Positions 49,632 to 59,366 of a stretch of 64,000 bases of DNA are shown here, in pieces. The translations under genes were made by a program, and so were the position numbers. Origin of the DNA: Bacillus sp. FJAT-50079 (GTDB lineage Bacteria; Bacillota; Bacilli; Bacillales; Bacillaceae_C); NCBI RefSeq assembly GCF_018343515.1, contig NZ_JAGYPD010000002.1, forward strand, positions 372,001-436,000. Reading direction: 5' to 3'. Position 1 is the first letter of the stretch. Each line of letters opens with the position of its first letter. The notes beneath the pieces were generated by a model. That model ran no database searches. It saw only the letters and a program-made list of their open reading frames with translations, and was not told where the DNA came from.

Positions 49632-51658
49632 TCGACATTCACCACCCCAATGCTTTGTACTTCAACATTTGCTTCTAATTCATTGTAGGAGAGAATCGGA
49701 ACTTGCGGAAAGTATCGCTCCAACATTTGCCGGACATACATACGAACCGCCGGTGAACAGAGCAAGATCGGTGAGTATTGCATTAATGATAATTCTTCCA
49801 CTTGTCCAGCAACAGCCTCGAGAATTTGCTGTGAGTTCGTAGGGTCCATCGATAAATAATTACCGTGCTCCGTTTGTTGTATACTATCCGCAATCATTTT
49901 TTCAATTTTACCAGATACGGTAATCACCTTTAATGTCGAACCGTCGCTCGCATATTGACTCGTAATTTGCCTTGCTAATGATTGGCGTACATATTCGGTT
50001 AATAATTCTGTATCGGAACTTAACTTTCCATAGTCGGCCAATGTTTCGAATATAATTGGCAAATTCCGGATCGATACATTTTCTTTCAATAGTTTCGCTA
50101 ACACCTTTTGTACTTCTCCAATCGACAATGGGTTCGGTGTTACTTCCTCTACTAATATTGGATATGATTCCTGAAGATGATCGATTAATTGCTTTGTTTC
50201 TTGCCGCCCTAGTAAATCGTAGGCGTTCACTTTTAGCACTTCTGTAATATGCGTTGATACAACGGAAGCAGGGTCAACGACCGTATACCCCATCAATTCA
50301 GCATGTTCTTTTACTTCATCGGTAATCCACTTAGCTGGAAGCCCAAACGCCGGCTCAACCGTCTCGATTCCCTCGACCGTATCTTCTCCACCGGGGCTCA
50401 TGGCTAAATAATGATCGAGCAGCAGTTCACCGCGCGCCATTTCGTTTCCTTTAATTTTCAAACGATATTCATTCGGTTCCAGTTGGATATTGTCGCGGAT
50501 CCGGACGACTGGAATGACGATCCCCAATTCCAAGGCGAGCTGCCTGCGAATCATTACAATCCGATCAAGTAAATCTCCACCTTGATTCACATCAGCCAAC
50601 GGAATCAATCCATAGCCAAATTCAAATTCGATCGCATCCACATTTAATAAATTAATAACACTATCGGGACTTTTCATTTCATCAACTTCCGTCTGTTCGA
50701 CCGATTCTAATAGATCGTCTTCCGAAGCTGGTGATACACGTGAAAGCATATAACCACCAATCGCTAATGAGGCCGCAATCGGAATCGTAAGCACGTCATT
50801 GATTGGAGTCGTAATCCCTAGGAGGAAAATCGTCCCTGCCGCAATATAAAGCATTTTCGCATTGGCAAATAATTGTTCTAAAATATCTGTACCGATATTT
50901 CCTTCTGATGCTGCACGTGTGACGACGATCCCAGTCGCCGTTGAAATGAGCAAGGCGGGAATCTGACTGACAATTCCATCACCAACCGTAAGCATCGAAT
51001 ATTTCGTCGAAGCTTCCCCAAGTGGTAAGCCGTCCATCATCCCGATGATGATCCCAAATAGAAGATTTATAAATACGATAATAATCCCTGCAATGGCGTC
51101 ACCTTTAACAAACTTACTTGCTCCATCCATCGCTCCGTAAAAATCGGATTCCCTTGATACTTTTTCTCTGCGTTCCCTTGCTTCATGTTCGGAAATGACA
51201 CCCGCATTTAAATCAGCATCAATACTCATTTGCTTTCCTGGCATCGCATCAAGCGTAAATCTCGCTGCGACTTCTGAAACACGTTCGGCTCCTTTTGTAA
51301 TAACGATAAATTGAATAATAATTAAAATGAAGAAGACGACAATCCCAACAAGGACGTTGCCACCAACAACAAATGTCCCGAACGTTTCTACCACACCACC
51401 GGCATCCCCTTTTGAAAGGATCGATCTTGTCGTAGATACGTTCAAGCCAAGCCGAAACAAAGTTAATAATAATATTAATGAAGGAAAGATCGAAAATTGT
51501 AGAGCTTCCTTCATATTCATCGCTGTTAAAAGAACAAGCAATGCAAGGGAAATATTCGTTATGATGAGCAAACTTAATAACCATGTCGGAAAAGGGATGA
51601 CCAGCATGGCAACAATTAAAATAACCCCTAATAATACTGCAATATCTTTGACCTTCAT
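49628..51658 (-). CDS. flhA: Flagellar export gate protein FlhA
   Basis: The large export gate subunit of the flagellar type III apparatus. The 676-residue protein has eight membrane segments in the first 310 residues, with the conserved cytoplasmic loop (KGAERVSEVAARFTLDAMPGKQMSIDADLNAG, in parts, about 125-155), and a cytoplasmic C-terminal half forming the nonameric ring. It overlaps flhF by four bases. Confidence 0.97.
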   Translation of the reverse strand: MKVKDIAVLLGVILIVAMLVIPFPTWLLSLLIITNISLALLVLLTAMNMKEALQFSIFPSLILLLTLFRLGLNVSTTRSILSKGDAGGVVETFGTFVVGGNVLVGIVVFFILIIIQFIVITKGAERVSEVAARFTLDAMPGKQMSIDADLNAGVISEHEARERREKVSRESDFYGAMDGASKFVKGDAIAGIIIVFINLLFGIIIGMMDGLPLGEASTKYSMLTVGDGIVSQIPALLISTATGIVVTRAASEGNIGTDILEQLFANAKMLYIAAGTIFLLGITTPINDVLTIPIAASLAIGGYMLSRVSPASEDDLLESVEQTEVDEMKSPDSVINLLNVDAIEFEFGYGLIPLADVNQGGDLLDRIVMIRRQLALELGIVIPVVRIRDNIQLEPNEYRLKIKGNEMARGELLLDHYLAMSPGGEDTVEGIETVEPAFGLPAKWITDEVKEHAELMGYTVVDPASVVSTHITEVLKVNAYDLLGRQETKQLIDHLQESYPILVEEVTPNPLSIGEVQKVLAKLLKENVSIRNLPIIFETLADYGKLSSDTELLTEYVRQSLARQITSQYASDGSTLKVITVSGKIEKMIADSIQQTEHGNYLSMDPTNSQQILEAVAGQVEELSLMQYSPILLCSPAVRMYVRQMLERYFPQVPILSYNELEANVEVQSIGVVNVE

Positions 51659-51694
51659 AACGACCTCTCCTTGCCAAAACCAAGCGAATGCAAT

Positions 51695-52777
51695 CTAGAT
51701 TTTATTCTTAATTCTATATACGTAAGCTAAAATTTCCGCTACTGCTTTAAAAAAGTCATCGGGTATTGCTTGACCAACTTCCACCTGATCGTACAATGAT
51801 CGAGCTAAAGGGCGATTTTCAACCATCACGACTTTATGTTCATTCGCGATTAGCTTGATTTTTTGCGCGATAAAATCGACACCCTTTGCAATGACAATCG
51901 GCGCATCCGCATTTTCTTCATCATATTTTAAAGCAATTGCATAATGAGTCGGATTCGTAATGATGACGTCTGCTTTTGGAACTTCTTGCATCATCCGTGA
52001 CATCGCCATTTCCTTTTGCTTTTGCTTAATTTTTGATTTAATAAGCGGATCCCCTTCGGTATTTTTATATTCATCTTTAATATCTTGTTTGGACATACGG
52101 ATGTTTTTCTCAAAATCATATTTTTGATATAAAAAATCAAAAAGCGATAAAAATAATAGTGCCAATGAAGCAGCAATGCCCATTTGCAATGTCAAACCGC
52201 CAACCGTTTGTAAAGCAGTCCCAATCGGTTTATATGCTAAAACTAGCACTTCATCGATCCGGCTCCAAAGAACGGTTACCGTAATTGCGCCAACAAAGCT
52301 AATTTTTAGGATCGACTTCAGGAGCTCGACAATTGCCCGAATTGAAAAAATGCGCTTTAAACCTTTAATCGGATCAAGCTTCTCCAATTTTGGCTGCAAC
52401 GGTTCTGCTGAAAACATAAATCCTACTTGTAAAACATTCGCTGCTATTCCAGCCAAAAGAGCGACTAACATAATCGGGCCAAGCAAAAAAGCAACTTCCT
52501 TGAGCACATCAAGCATGATCAGCTGCATATTCGCTTCTGTTATATCCATTAACAAGAACGTCGTAAAGGAATGTCGAAAAACATCAAGTGCAACCGGACC
52601 GAGCTGTGCGGAAAAGAAAATGAGAAAGCCAAAAACAGCTAATAAACCGATCGCTGTATTTACATCTTGACTTTTCGCCGTTTGACCTTTTCGTTTTGAT
52701 TCTAGCCGCTTTTTCGGCGTTGCTTTTTCTGTTTTTTCCCCTGCGAAAAATTGAAGATCAAGAGAAAGCTGCTTCAT
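51695..52777 (-). CDS. flhB: Flagellar export switch protein FlhB
   Basis: Controls the change of export specificity from hook to filament proteins. The 360-residue protein has a basic N-terminus (EKTEKATPKKRLESKRKGQ), four membrane segments and the self-cleavage site NPTH in VIITNPTHYAIALKYDE near residue 270. It overlaps fliR by four bases. Confidence 0.97.
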   Translation of the reverse strand: MKQLSLDLQFFAGEKTEKATPKKRLESKRKGQTAKSQDVNTAIGLLAVFGFLIFFSAQLGPVALDVFRHSFTTFLLMDITEANMQLIMLDVLKEVAFLLGPIMLVALLAGIAANVLQVGFMFSAEPLQPKLEKLDPIKGLKRIFSIRAIVELLKSILKISFVGAITVTVLWSRIDEVLVLAYKPIGTALQTVGGLTLQMGIAASLALLFLSLFDFLYQKYDFEKNIRMSKQDIKDEYKNTEGDPLIKSKIKQKQKEMAMSRMMQEVPKADVIITNPTHYAIALKYDEENADAPIVIAKGVDFIAQKIKLIANEHKVVMVENRPLARSLYDQVEVGQAIPDDFFKAVAEILAYVYRIKNKI

Positions 52778-53553
52778 CTTAATCCCCCCATAAACTCCAT
52801 TACCGTTCTCATCACATGTAGCATCGTTTCGAAAATATGTTGAATGACGCCAAACATGACAGCTAGTACGATAAAAATAATGAGAAAGCTAACAGCAATT
52901 TTTATCGGAAAGCCCACAACAAAAATATTTAATTGCGGAACGGTGCGAGCAACGATTCCGAGTGCAACATCAACAAGAAATAACGATGCGATCACTGGTA
53001 TCGCCATTTGAAAAGCGATCATAAACATTAAGCTAAATGATTGGATGACATATTCAATCATATTGCTATCACCAAATGGGAGAAATAGCTGATCAATCGG
53101 AATGAACTGATAACTGTAATACACCCCATCTAGAATAAGATGATGACCATTTACCGCTAACAAAAACAATAAAGCGAACATATATAAATATTGTCCAATG
53201 AGTGGGCTTTGTGCACCCGTTTGCGGATCAATGACGTTCGCTATCGCAAACCCCATTTGAAAATCAATAAATCCTCCGGCAATTTGCACCGCCGATAACA
53301 TCATATATGCGATAAACCCAAGTAAAAGCCCGACACTTGCTTCTTTGAAAATTAACAATAAATAATTTCCAGTTATCTCCATTGTCTCAATCGAAATCGT
53401 ACTGTACATAATGAAAGAAAGAAAAAAAGCAAAACCAATTCGATATGATGCAGGTAATGTTCGATATGAAAGCAACGGCATTGTCACAAAAAAGGCCGAG
53501 ACTCTCGTAAAAACAAGCAAGAAAACAGGAAAGCTATTAAGTACGTTTTCCAT
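52774..53553 (-). CDS. fliR: Flagellar export protein FliR
   Basis: A core membrane subunit of the export gate, forming the FliPQR channel. The 259-residue protein has about six hydrophobic segments, starting with FPVFLLVFTRVSAFFVTMPL, plus GFIDFQMGFAIANVIDPQTG. It lies between fliQ and flhB with a four-base overlap with flhB. Confidence 0.96.
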   Translation of the reverse strand: MENVLNSFPVFLLVFTRVSAFFVTMPLLSYRTLPASYRIGFAFFLSFIMYSTISIETMEITGNYLLLIFKEASVGLLLGFIAYMMLSAVQIAGGFIDFQMGFAIANVIDPQTGAQSPLIGQYLYMFALLFLLAVNGHHLILDGVYYSYQFIPIDQLFLPFGDSNMIEYVIQSFSLMFMIAFQMAIPVIASLFLVDVALGIVARTVPQLNIFVVGFPIKIAVSFLIIFIVLAVMFGVIQHIFETMLHVMRTVMEFMGGLR

Positions 53554-53557
53554 GACC

Positions 53558-53827
53558 TTAACCTACAAATCGAGTTAAATTTTGAAATATTTCTGTTGCG
53601 TATGATAATAATCGGCTTAACATCCACGGTCCCATAAACACAATACCAACAAGAACGGCAACGATCTTTGGGATGAATGCTAGCGTTTGTTCTTGTATTT
53701 GTGTTGTCGCCTGAAAAATACTTACCGCTAACCCAACGATCAGGGCGAGCAGCAATATTGGACCGGCAACAATCAATGTTGTAAACACGCCTTTTTCAGC
53801 AAGAGCGATAACTGCCTCTGCATTCAT
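53558..53827 (-). CDS. fliQ: Flagellar export protein FliQ
   Basis: An 89-residue protein with two membrane helices (TLIVAGPILLLALIVGLAVS; and VAVLVGIVFMGPWMLSRLL). It has the FQATTQIQEQTLAFIPKI loop typical of FliQ. It is separated from fliR by four bases. Confidence 0.96.
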   Translation of the reverse strand: MNAEAVIALAEKGVFTTLIVAGPILLLALIVGLAVSIFQATTQIQEQTLAFIPKIVAVLVGIVFMGPWMLSRLLSYATEIFQNLTRFVG

Positions 53828-53857
53828 TCAATCACCTCGTTCATGTTTGTGTTTTTA

Positions 53858-54526
53858 TTATCCAAAGCTTTGCAACAACGATCTAACAACTAAATACCAG
53901 CCATCTACAAGCACAAAAAGTAAAATTTTAAAAGGAAGTGAAATCATCACCGGTGGAAGCATCATCATCCCCATCGACATTAATATACTAGCGACAACCA
54001 TATCGATCACTAAAAAGGGAATGAAAATCATAAAGCCAATTTGAAAGGCAGTCTTCAATTCACTTAATGCATATGCTGGCACAAGTGCAGTTAAAGGTAT
54101 GTCTTGAATTGTTTCCGGTCGCTCAAGCTGCGCATAGTTTAAAAATAAATCCAGATCCTTCTGCCTCGTATGTTTACTCATAAAGTCTTTAAATGGTACC
54201 GCCGCTCGTTCATACGCCTCTTCCAATTGAATTTCATCATTGAATAATGGCTGTAATGCCTCTTGATTCACTTCTGAAAAAACAGGAGTCATAATAAAAA
54301 ACGTTAAAAACAAAGCAAGTCCAACGAGCACCTGATTCGGTGGCATTTGTTGTGTCGCAAGTGATGTACGAACAAATGAAAGGACGATAATGATTCTCGT
54401 AAAGGATGTCATTAAGATTAAAATACTTGGAGCGAGCGATAAAACCGTTAATAACAGGAACAGCTTCACAGAAGTAGAAACAGCTTCACCCGAACTGTTA
54501 TTAAAAAATGCCATAAACTCATCCAT
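53858..54526 (-). CDS. fliP: Flagellar export protein FliP
   Basis: Forms the export channel with FliQ and FliR. The 222-residue protein starts MDEFMAFFNNSSGEA and has LTSFTRIIIVLSFVRTSL-type sequence, GFMIFIPFLVIDMVVASIL and MGMMMLPPVMISLPFKILLF. I chose ATG 54526 (AAGGAG upstream, aligned with the B. subtilis start) rather than 54550. It overlaps fliZ by eight bases. Confidence 0.96.
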   Translation of the reverse strand: MDEFMAFFNNSSGEAVSTSVKLFLLLTVLSLAPSILILMTSFTRIIIVLSFVRTSLATQQMPPNQVLVGLALFLTFFIMTPVFSEVNQEALQPLFNDEIQLEEAYERAAVPFKDFMSKHTRQKDLDLFLNYAQLERPETIQDIPLTALVPAYALSELKTAFQIGFMIFIPFLVIDMVVASILMSMGMMMLPPVMISLPFKILLFVLVDGWYLVVRSLLQSFG

Positions 54527-55196
54527 CTGAATGTTGCTCCTTCTCTCCAAGCTTTTCTAACGCTTTTTTTCTACTTTTTTTCATGTCATCTAATTGCTCT
54601 TTTAAATGAAGATGAAATGGCTTTTCTGCTTCTGCCTGAGATGGTTTTGCCGCTTCGTTTTTGCGTTTCAGCCATTTTGAAATGATATCTGCTGGCTGAA
54701 GATTACGTTCAAGCTGTTCCTCGTACTGACGAATATACTCATTATATTCGGCTTCATCCGTAATTTCTTTCAGCAAACGCACTTCTTCCCCCACACCGAG
54801 AACGAGCAATTGATTGCCCATCTTCACGACTTGGATTGAGCGGTTCCCTCCGAGTGATGTTCCACCCATATTTTGCACAAGCCTATTTTGCTGAAAGGCT
54901 GCACTTTTCTTATTCACAAATTTTAATAAGAAATAAAGAAGGGCAATGACAAATAGCAAAGACCCGATCATTTTCGCCACTTCAGAAAATCCGATATTTA
55001 CTTTGCTATTTGTCGACGTAATCGCTTCTTTTCCCTTTGAACCTTCTGCTTCTGGCTCATCACATTTTGCCGCTTCACCAATGCAATCAGCCACATTATC
55101 ATGAACTTGTGCAAACACATGCAGTTGCGAACCCGCTAAGTTAGAAAATAAAAGAATGATTGCGATGACCGTTACTGCTTTCTGAAAAAATTTCAT
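54519..55196 (-). CDS. fliZ: Flagellar biosynthesis protein FliZ/FliO
   Basis: A 225-residue membrane protein with a likely signal peptide (KAVTVIAIILLFSNLAGSQL), an extracellular segment with two cysteines, a second membrane segment near 90-110 (MIGSLLFVIALLYFLLKFV) and a FliO-like cytoplasmic domain (GNRSIQVVKMGNQLLVLGVG). The charged tail is variable. FliO helps assemble the FliP ring. It lies between cheY and fliP. Confidence 0.92.
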   Translation of the reverse strand: MKFFQKAVTVIAIILLFSNLAGSQLHVFAQVHDNVADCIGEAAKCDEPEAEGSKGKEAITSTNSKVNIGFSEVAKMIGSLLFVIALLYFLLKFVNKKSAAFQQNRLVQNMGGTSLGGNRSIQVVKMGNQLLVLGVGEEVRLLKEITDEAEYNEYIRQYEEQLERNLQPADIISKWLKRKNEAAKPSQAEAEKPFHLHLKEQLDDMKKSRKKALEKLGEKEQHSDG

Positions 55197-55203
55197 CTGA
55201 CCC

Positions 55204-55566
55204 TTATCCTAACGTTTTTTGAATAGCTTCAATGACTCGATCTGCTTGGAATGGTTTTACAATAAAGTCTTTCGCACCTGCTTGAATTGCATCAATGACC
55301 ATTGCTTGCTGTCCCATCGCAGAGCACATAATAATTTTCGCTGCTGGATCAAATCCTTTAATTTCTTTTAATGCAGAAATTCCATCCATTTCAGGCATTG
55401 TAATATCCATTGTAACGAGATCAGGCTTTAATTCTTTAAATTTTTCAACTGCCTCAGCCCCATCTGCCGCTTCTCCAACCACTTCAAAACCATTTTTCGT
55501 TAAAATATCTTTAATCATCATTCTCATAAAAGCTGCATCATCAACAATTAAAATTCTATTAGCCAT
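55204..55566 (-). CDS. cheY: Chemotaxis response regulator CheY
   Basis: A 120-residue single receiver domain. The phospho-acceptor aspartate is in DLVTMDITMPEMDG near residue 54, with the acidic pair in ILIVDDAAF and the lysine in DFIVKPFQ. CheY-P binds FliM and FliY; in Bacillus this promotes smooth swimming. It lies between fliY and fliZ. Confidence 0.97.
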   Translation of the reverse strand: MANRILIVDDAAFMRMMIKDILTKNGFEVVGEAADGAEAVEKFKELKPDLVTMDITMPEMDGISALKEIKGFDPAAKIIMCSAMGQQAMVIDAIQAGAKDFIVKPFQADRVIEAIQKTLG

Positions 55567-55587
55567 TGTAATTCCTCCAATATCTAT

Positions 55588-56754
55588 CTACTTTAATCTT
55601 TTTAATCGATCCTTTTGACTGACGATATCCGTTACACGCACACCGAAATTCTCGTCAATAACCACTACTTCGCCTTGGGCAATTAAACGATTATTGACAA
55701 GGATATCTACGGGTTCTCCCGCCAATTTATCAAGCTCGATAATCGAACCAGAGCCAAGCTCCAATATATCTTTCACTGAACGATTCGTTCTCCCTAGCTC
55801 AACCGTCACTTGTAAAGGTATATCCAGAAGCATATCTAAATTTTTAATTTCCGGTGTTGTCGGTGTTTCCGTAAATTCAGCAAAACTGGCCGTCTGAATA
55901 TGCGGCATCTCTTCTTTTTTCCGTTCAGATTGCGGATCATTTGATTGATTGTGTTCATTTACCATTGATGGTGTTGGCTGTACATTTATCTCTGCCATTG
56001 TTGCCATTTGTGACTCCGGCTCTTTCTGGATAGAAGCGGATGCTTCAGGTACAGCTGTCGTTTCTTGTGTTTGTGAAAATAGATCTTCCACAAGACTTTT
56101 AGCAAAGTCAACTGGCAACACTTGCATAATATTGGAATCTATTAATTCTCCGATTTTCAGGCGGAACGATATTTTCACAAGTAAATTTTGCTGTGGAATC
56201 GTCTCTGTTCCTTCGCCTGCTTCTAAGTTTAAAAGCTCGATCGTCGGTGGAGAAATGTCGACTCGTTTATTAAAAACGGACGACATCGATGTAGCCGCTG
56301 AGCCCATCATTTGATTCATCGCTTCTTGAACTGCGCTTAAATGAATGTCACCCATCTCGTTTGCTGGCGATGTGCCATCTCCACCCAGCATTAAATCAGC
56401 GATAATCGCAGCATCGGTTTGTTTAATGACTAAAATATTTACCCCTGAAAACCCGTCTGTGTACTTCACTTGAATCGCTACATATGGATGTGGAAATTCT
56501 TCTTCCAACTTTGCATGATCAATAATTGATACTTCAGGTGTTGTAATTTCAACTTTTTGATTTAATAGAGTTGAAAGAGCTGTGGCTGAGCTGCCGAAAG
56601 AGATATTCCCTATTTCGCCTAAAGCATCTTGCTCCATTTCAGTTAAATAATCAGTAACCTTCAAAGAAATGTCCTCTGTCATTGATTCTGGATCAGAAAG
56701 ACCTCCGTTTAATAACGCGTCAATCTCATCTTGAGAGAGCATATCACCATTCAT
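55588..56754 (-). CDS. fliY: Flagellar switch protein and CheY-P phosphatase FliY
   Basis: A C-ring switch protein combining three parts: an N-terminal CheY-binding peptide (LSQDEIDALLNGG), a CheC-like phosphatase domain with two signatures (DALGEIGNISFGSSATAL; SAVQEAMNQMMGSAATSM) and a C-terminal FliN/SpoA domain (LDIPLQVTVELGRTNRSVKD). A low-complexity linker joins the last two. I chose ATG 56754 (388 residues), which aligns exactly with the B. subtilis start; ATG 56763 is an alternative near GGAGGGAG. It overlaps fliM by 11 bases. Confidence 0.95.
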   Translation of the reverse strand: MNGDMLSQDEIDALLNGGLSDPESMTEDISLKVTDYLTEMEQDALGEIGNISFGSSATALSTLLNQKVEITTPEVSIIDHAKLEEEFPHPYVAIQVKYTDGFSGVNILVIKQTDAAIIADLMLGGDGTSPANEMGDIHLSAVQEAMNQMMGSAATSMSSVFNKRVDISPPTIELLNLEAGEGTETIPQQNLLVKISFRLKIGELIDSNIMQVLPVDFAKSLVEDLFSQTQETTAVPEASASIQKEPESQMATMAEINVQPTPSMVNEHNQSNDPQSERKKEEMPHIQTASFAEFTETPTTPEIKNLDMLLDIPLQVTVELGRTNRSVKDILELGSGSIIELDKLAGEPVDILVNNRLIAQGEVVVIDENFGVRVTDIVSQKDRLKRLK

Positions 56755-57745
56755 CTTTCTCATCTCCCTCCTCAAACACATCTAAAATTTGTACGGCTAA
56801 TTTTTTATTTTGCTTGCCTGCCTGTCCAATAAACTTAGAGATCCCGCCAATCTTTACAATTAGCGGCGCATCAATCCGCGTATTTAATTCAATTACATCT
56901 CCACGATCAAGTGCTAAAAAGTCCTCGATTGCCAGTTTTGAAGTACCAAGCTGTGCTGTTAGTTGAACGTTCGCATCCTTCACTTTTTCTTCAAGCAAGA
57001 AAATTTCATCTGGCTTTCTTTCCTTACTTATTGTCTGCATCCAATAATGTGCAGAAAGTCGTGGAATGATTGGTTCAAGCAGCACATGTGGAATGCAAAT
57101 ATTAATCATCCCTGTTGTCTCACCAACACTTGCATTCATTGAAATGACGACGACCGTTTCATTCGGTGAAACAATTTGTAAAAACTGCGGATTCACTTCA
57201 ATTTCCGTAAGAATCGGGTCGATGTCAGCAAGTCCATCCCACGCTTCTTGTAAATGCTCAAGCGTACGTTCAAATAAGTTCGTCAATAACCTCATTTCAA
57301 TTTCCGTGAAATTATTTGATCGATTGATGGTTGCCCCTTTTCCCCCTAAAATGCGATCAATCATCGCATAAGCAACACTCGGATTCACTTCCATAATCAT
57401 TCGTCCATCAAGCGGCGGGGCCTCAAATACATTTAAAAGCGTCATGTTCGGAACCGAACGGATATATTCCTCATATGGAATTTGGTCCGCCGATGCAACT
57501 GTAATATTAATATATGTGCGAAGCTGTGCGGAAAAAAATGTCGTCAGTAAGCGAGCATAGTTTTCGTAAATTCTCGTTATACTTCTAACCTGTTCCTTCG
57601 AAAATCTTAGTGCTCGTTTAAAATCATAAGGCTTAACCCGATTTGTTTCTTCTTCTTTTTTTAATTCCTCTGCTGTCATTTCACCGGTAGAAATAGCAGA
57701 TAATAACGCATCAATTTCACTCTGTGTCAACACATCTCCCGGCAT
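56744..57745 (-). CDS. fliM: Flagellar switch protein FliM
   Basis: The CheY-P receptor in the C-ring. The 333-residue protein has the N-terminal CheY-binding LTQSEIDALLSA, a CheC-like middle domain without phosphatase signatures, and a C-terminal SpoA domain (about 250-333). It lies between fliL and fliY. Confidence 0.96.
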   Translation of the reverse strand: MPGDVLTQSEIDALLSAISTGEMTAEELKKEEETNRVKPYDFKRALRFSKEQVRSITRIYENYARLLTTFFSAQLRTYINITVASADQIPYEEYIRSVPNMTLLNVFEAPPLDGRMIMEVNPSVAYAMIDRILGGKGATINRSNNFTEIEMRLLTNLFERTLEHLQEAWDGLADIDPILTEIEVNPQFLQIVSPNETVVVISMNASVGETTGMINICIPHVLLEPIIPRLSAHYWMQTISKERKPDEIFLLEEKVKDANVQLTAQLGTSKLAIEDFLALDRGDVIELNTRIDAPLIVKIGGISKFIGQAGKQNKKLAVQILDVFEEGDEKDEW

Positions 57746-57776
57746 GGCGACACCTCCGATTCAATTTGTTTTCACT

Positions 57777-58202
57777 TTACGAAATAATATAGGAGGTGAT
57801 GTACACTTCAACGACTTTACCATCTTGCATTAATTCATTGATTCTTTCTCTCATGGATTCTTCTAATATTTTCTTGCCTTCTTTTCCGTGTAAATCAGCT
57901 GGCTCCATTTCTGAGAGCTCTCCAATGATTACATTTTGAATTTGAAAATCACGTTTTTCAAATTCTTCTTTTGCCTTTTTTCCATCCGTCTGAACTTTGA
58001 AAGAAATTTTCACATATTGATTGTTTCTTAAATTCGTTGTTATTTCCGGTACATCAACGGAAACCTTTAATATTTCATCAATCGTCGGCTCTTTCGCCAC
58101 ATCTTTTTGATCGATTTTTATGAGATACATATAGGCAAGCACACCTAATAGTAAAATCATTGTTAATAGGACGATCATAATGTTGATCAGTTTTTTACTC
58201 AT
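57777..58202 (-). CDS. fliL: Flagellar basal-body-associated protein FliL
   Basis: A 141-residue protein with one N-terminal membrane helix (INIMIVLLTMILLLGVLAYM) and an extracytoplasmic FliL domain. It supports stator function around the basal body. It overlaps swrD by eight bases. Confidence 0.93.
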   Translation of the reverse strand: MSKKLINIMIVLLTMILLLGVLAYMYLIKIDQKDVAKEPTIDEILKVSVDVPEITTNLRNNQYVKISFKVQTDGKKAKEEFEKRDFQIQNVIIGELSEMEPADLHGKEGKKILEESMRERINELMQDGKVVEVYITSYIIS

Positions 58203-58413
58203 CTTCTTGGTCCCCCCATCCTGGCCGCCCTAATAATTGGATTGACTTATAAAAGGAGAGGATTCGCTTTTTCACCTGCTCCTCAGATTCAGCCACAATG
58301 TACTTACGGCCATTCGTTAACGTAATCGTCGTATCTGGAAAGGACTCAATTTTTTCAATCAAGAGTGCATTCAAGTGAAATGAATGGCCATTTAATTTTG
58401 TAATCATAATCAC
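58195..58413 (-). CDS. swrD: FlbD family protein SwrD
   Basis: A 72-residue protein of the FlbD family, starting MIMITKLNGHSFHLNALLIE and containing DTTITLTNGRKYIV. In B. subtilis SwrD (YlzI) increases flagellar power for swarming. It lies between flgE and fliL as in that organism. Confidence 0.9.
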   Translation of the reverse strand: MIMITKLNGHSFHLNALLIEKIESFPDTTITLTNGRKYIVAESEEQVKKRILSFYKSIQLLGRPGWGDQEDE

Positions 58414-58438
58414 CCTAGTTCGACCCTCTTCCTCTCAC

Positions 58439-59275
58439 TTACCGTTTCAAATTCATTAATTCTTGTAAAATTTCATCTGATGTTGTAATGATTCTCGTAT
58501 TCGCTTGGAAGCCACGTTGTGCAACGATCATTTCTGTAAATTCCTCTGAAAGATCGACGTTTGACATTTCAAGTACGCCTGAAACGAGTGTACCTGCTCC
58601 ATTTGTTGCTGGCGTCATAATTGTACGTACTCCTGAATTAGCTGTTTCTTGGTACATGTTTTCGCCAACCTTTTCAAGCCCACCTGTATTCGTAAAGCGT
58701 GCTAAACCAATGATCGGTTCAGACCCTTCATTTAATACACCACCAGCAATAAAGGAAATTTTCCCATCCTCTGAAATACTTAAGTTTTGAATTTCATCAA
58801 TGTTTCCACCATTCAATTGAATTGGAGCAGGATTGGCATCATTATTCAATACATAATGGCCGGATGAAGTAACGAGATACCCTTGGTTATTTAAATATAA
58901 ATTTCCCGCCCGCGTATAAAGTGTTACATCTGGAAATCCAGCTGCACCAGGCGTTCCTTCAGCCACGATTAAATAGCCATCTCCTTGAATGGCAAGATCA
59001 AGCACTCGCCCCGTCGGCTGCAGTGATCCTTGAGTATCAATCGTATCAATTGCAGCTAGCTGTGCTCCCAGTCCAACCTGCTTCGGGTTGATTCCACCTT
59101 TACCTTGGGATGGACCACTTGCACCTGATATCGTTTGGCTTACCATATCTTTAAAGGTAATCCGCCCTTTTTTAAACCCATATGTGTTTACATTTGCGAT
59201 ATTATTTCCGATCACATCTAATTTTGTTTGAAAGTTTTTCATCCCGCTAATGCCTGAATACATTGAACGAATCAT
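58439..59275 (-). CDS. flgE: Flagellar hook protein FlgE
   Basis: The hook subunit; automatic annotation often names this length class FlgG. The 278-residue protein begins MIRSMYSGISGMKNFQTKLD, has NIANVNTYGFKKGRITF, the DLAIQGDGYLIV segment and ends with EMIVAQRGFQANTRIITTSD then EILQELMNLKR, the rod/hook C-terminal motif. Position after flgD matches B. subtilis FlgE (264 residues). Confidence 0.93.
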   Translation of the reverse strand: MIRSMYSGISGMKNFQTKLDVIGNNIANVNTYGFKKGRITFKDMVSQTISGASGPSQGKGGINPKQVGLGAQLAAIDTIDTQGSLQPTGRVLDLAIQGDGYLIVAEGTPGAAGFPDVTLYTRAGNLYLNNQGYLVTSSGHYVLNNDANPAPIQLNGGNIDEIQNLSISEDGKISFIAGGVLNEGSEPIIGLARFTNTGGLEKVGENMYQETANSGVRTIMTPATNGAGTLVSGVLEMSNVDLSEEFTEMIVAQRGFQANTRIITTSDEILQELMNLKR

Positions 59276-59366
59276 TGATTACATTCCCCTTTCATGTTAA
59301 CCGCGTCAATCTGTCAGCGGTTCTCGGCCTCCTCATAAGGTCCAGCCGTTTCCGTAAGAAATTGTA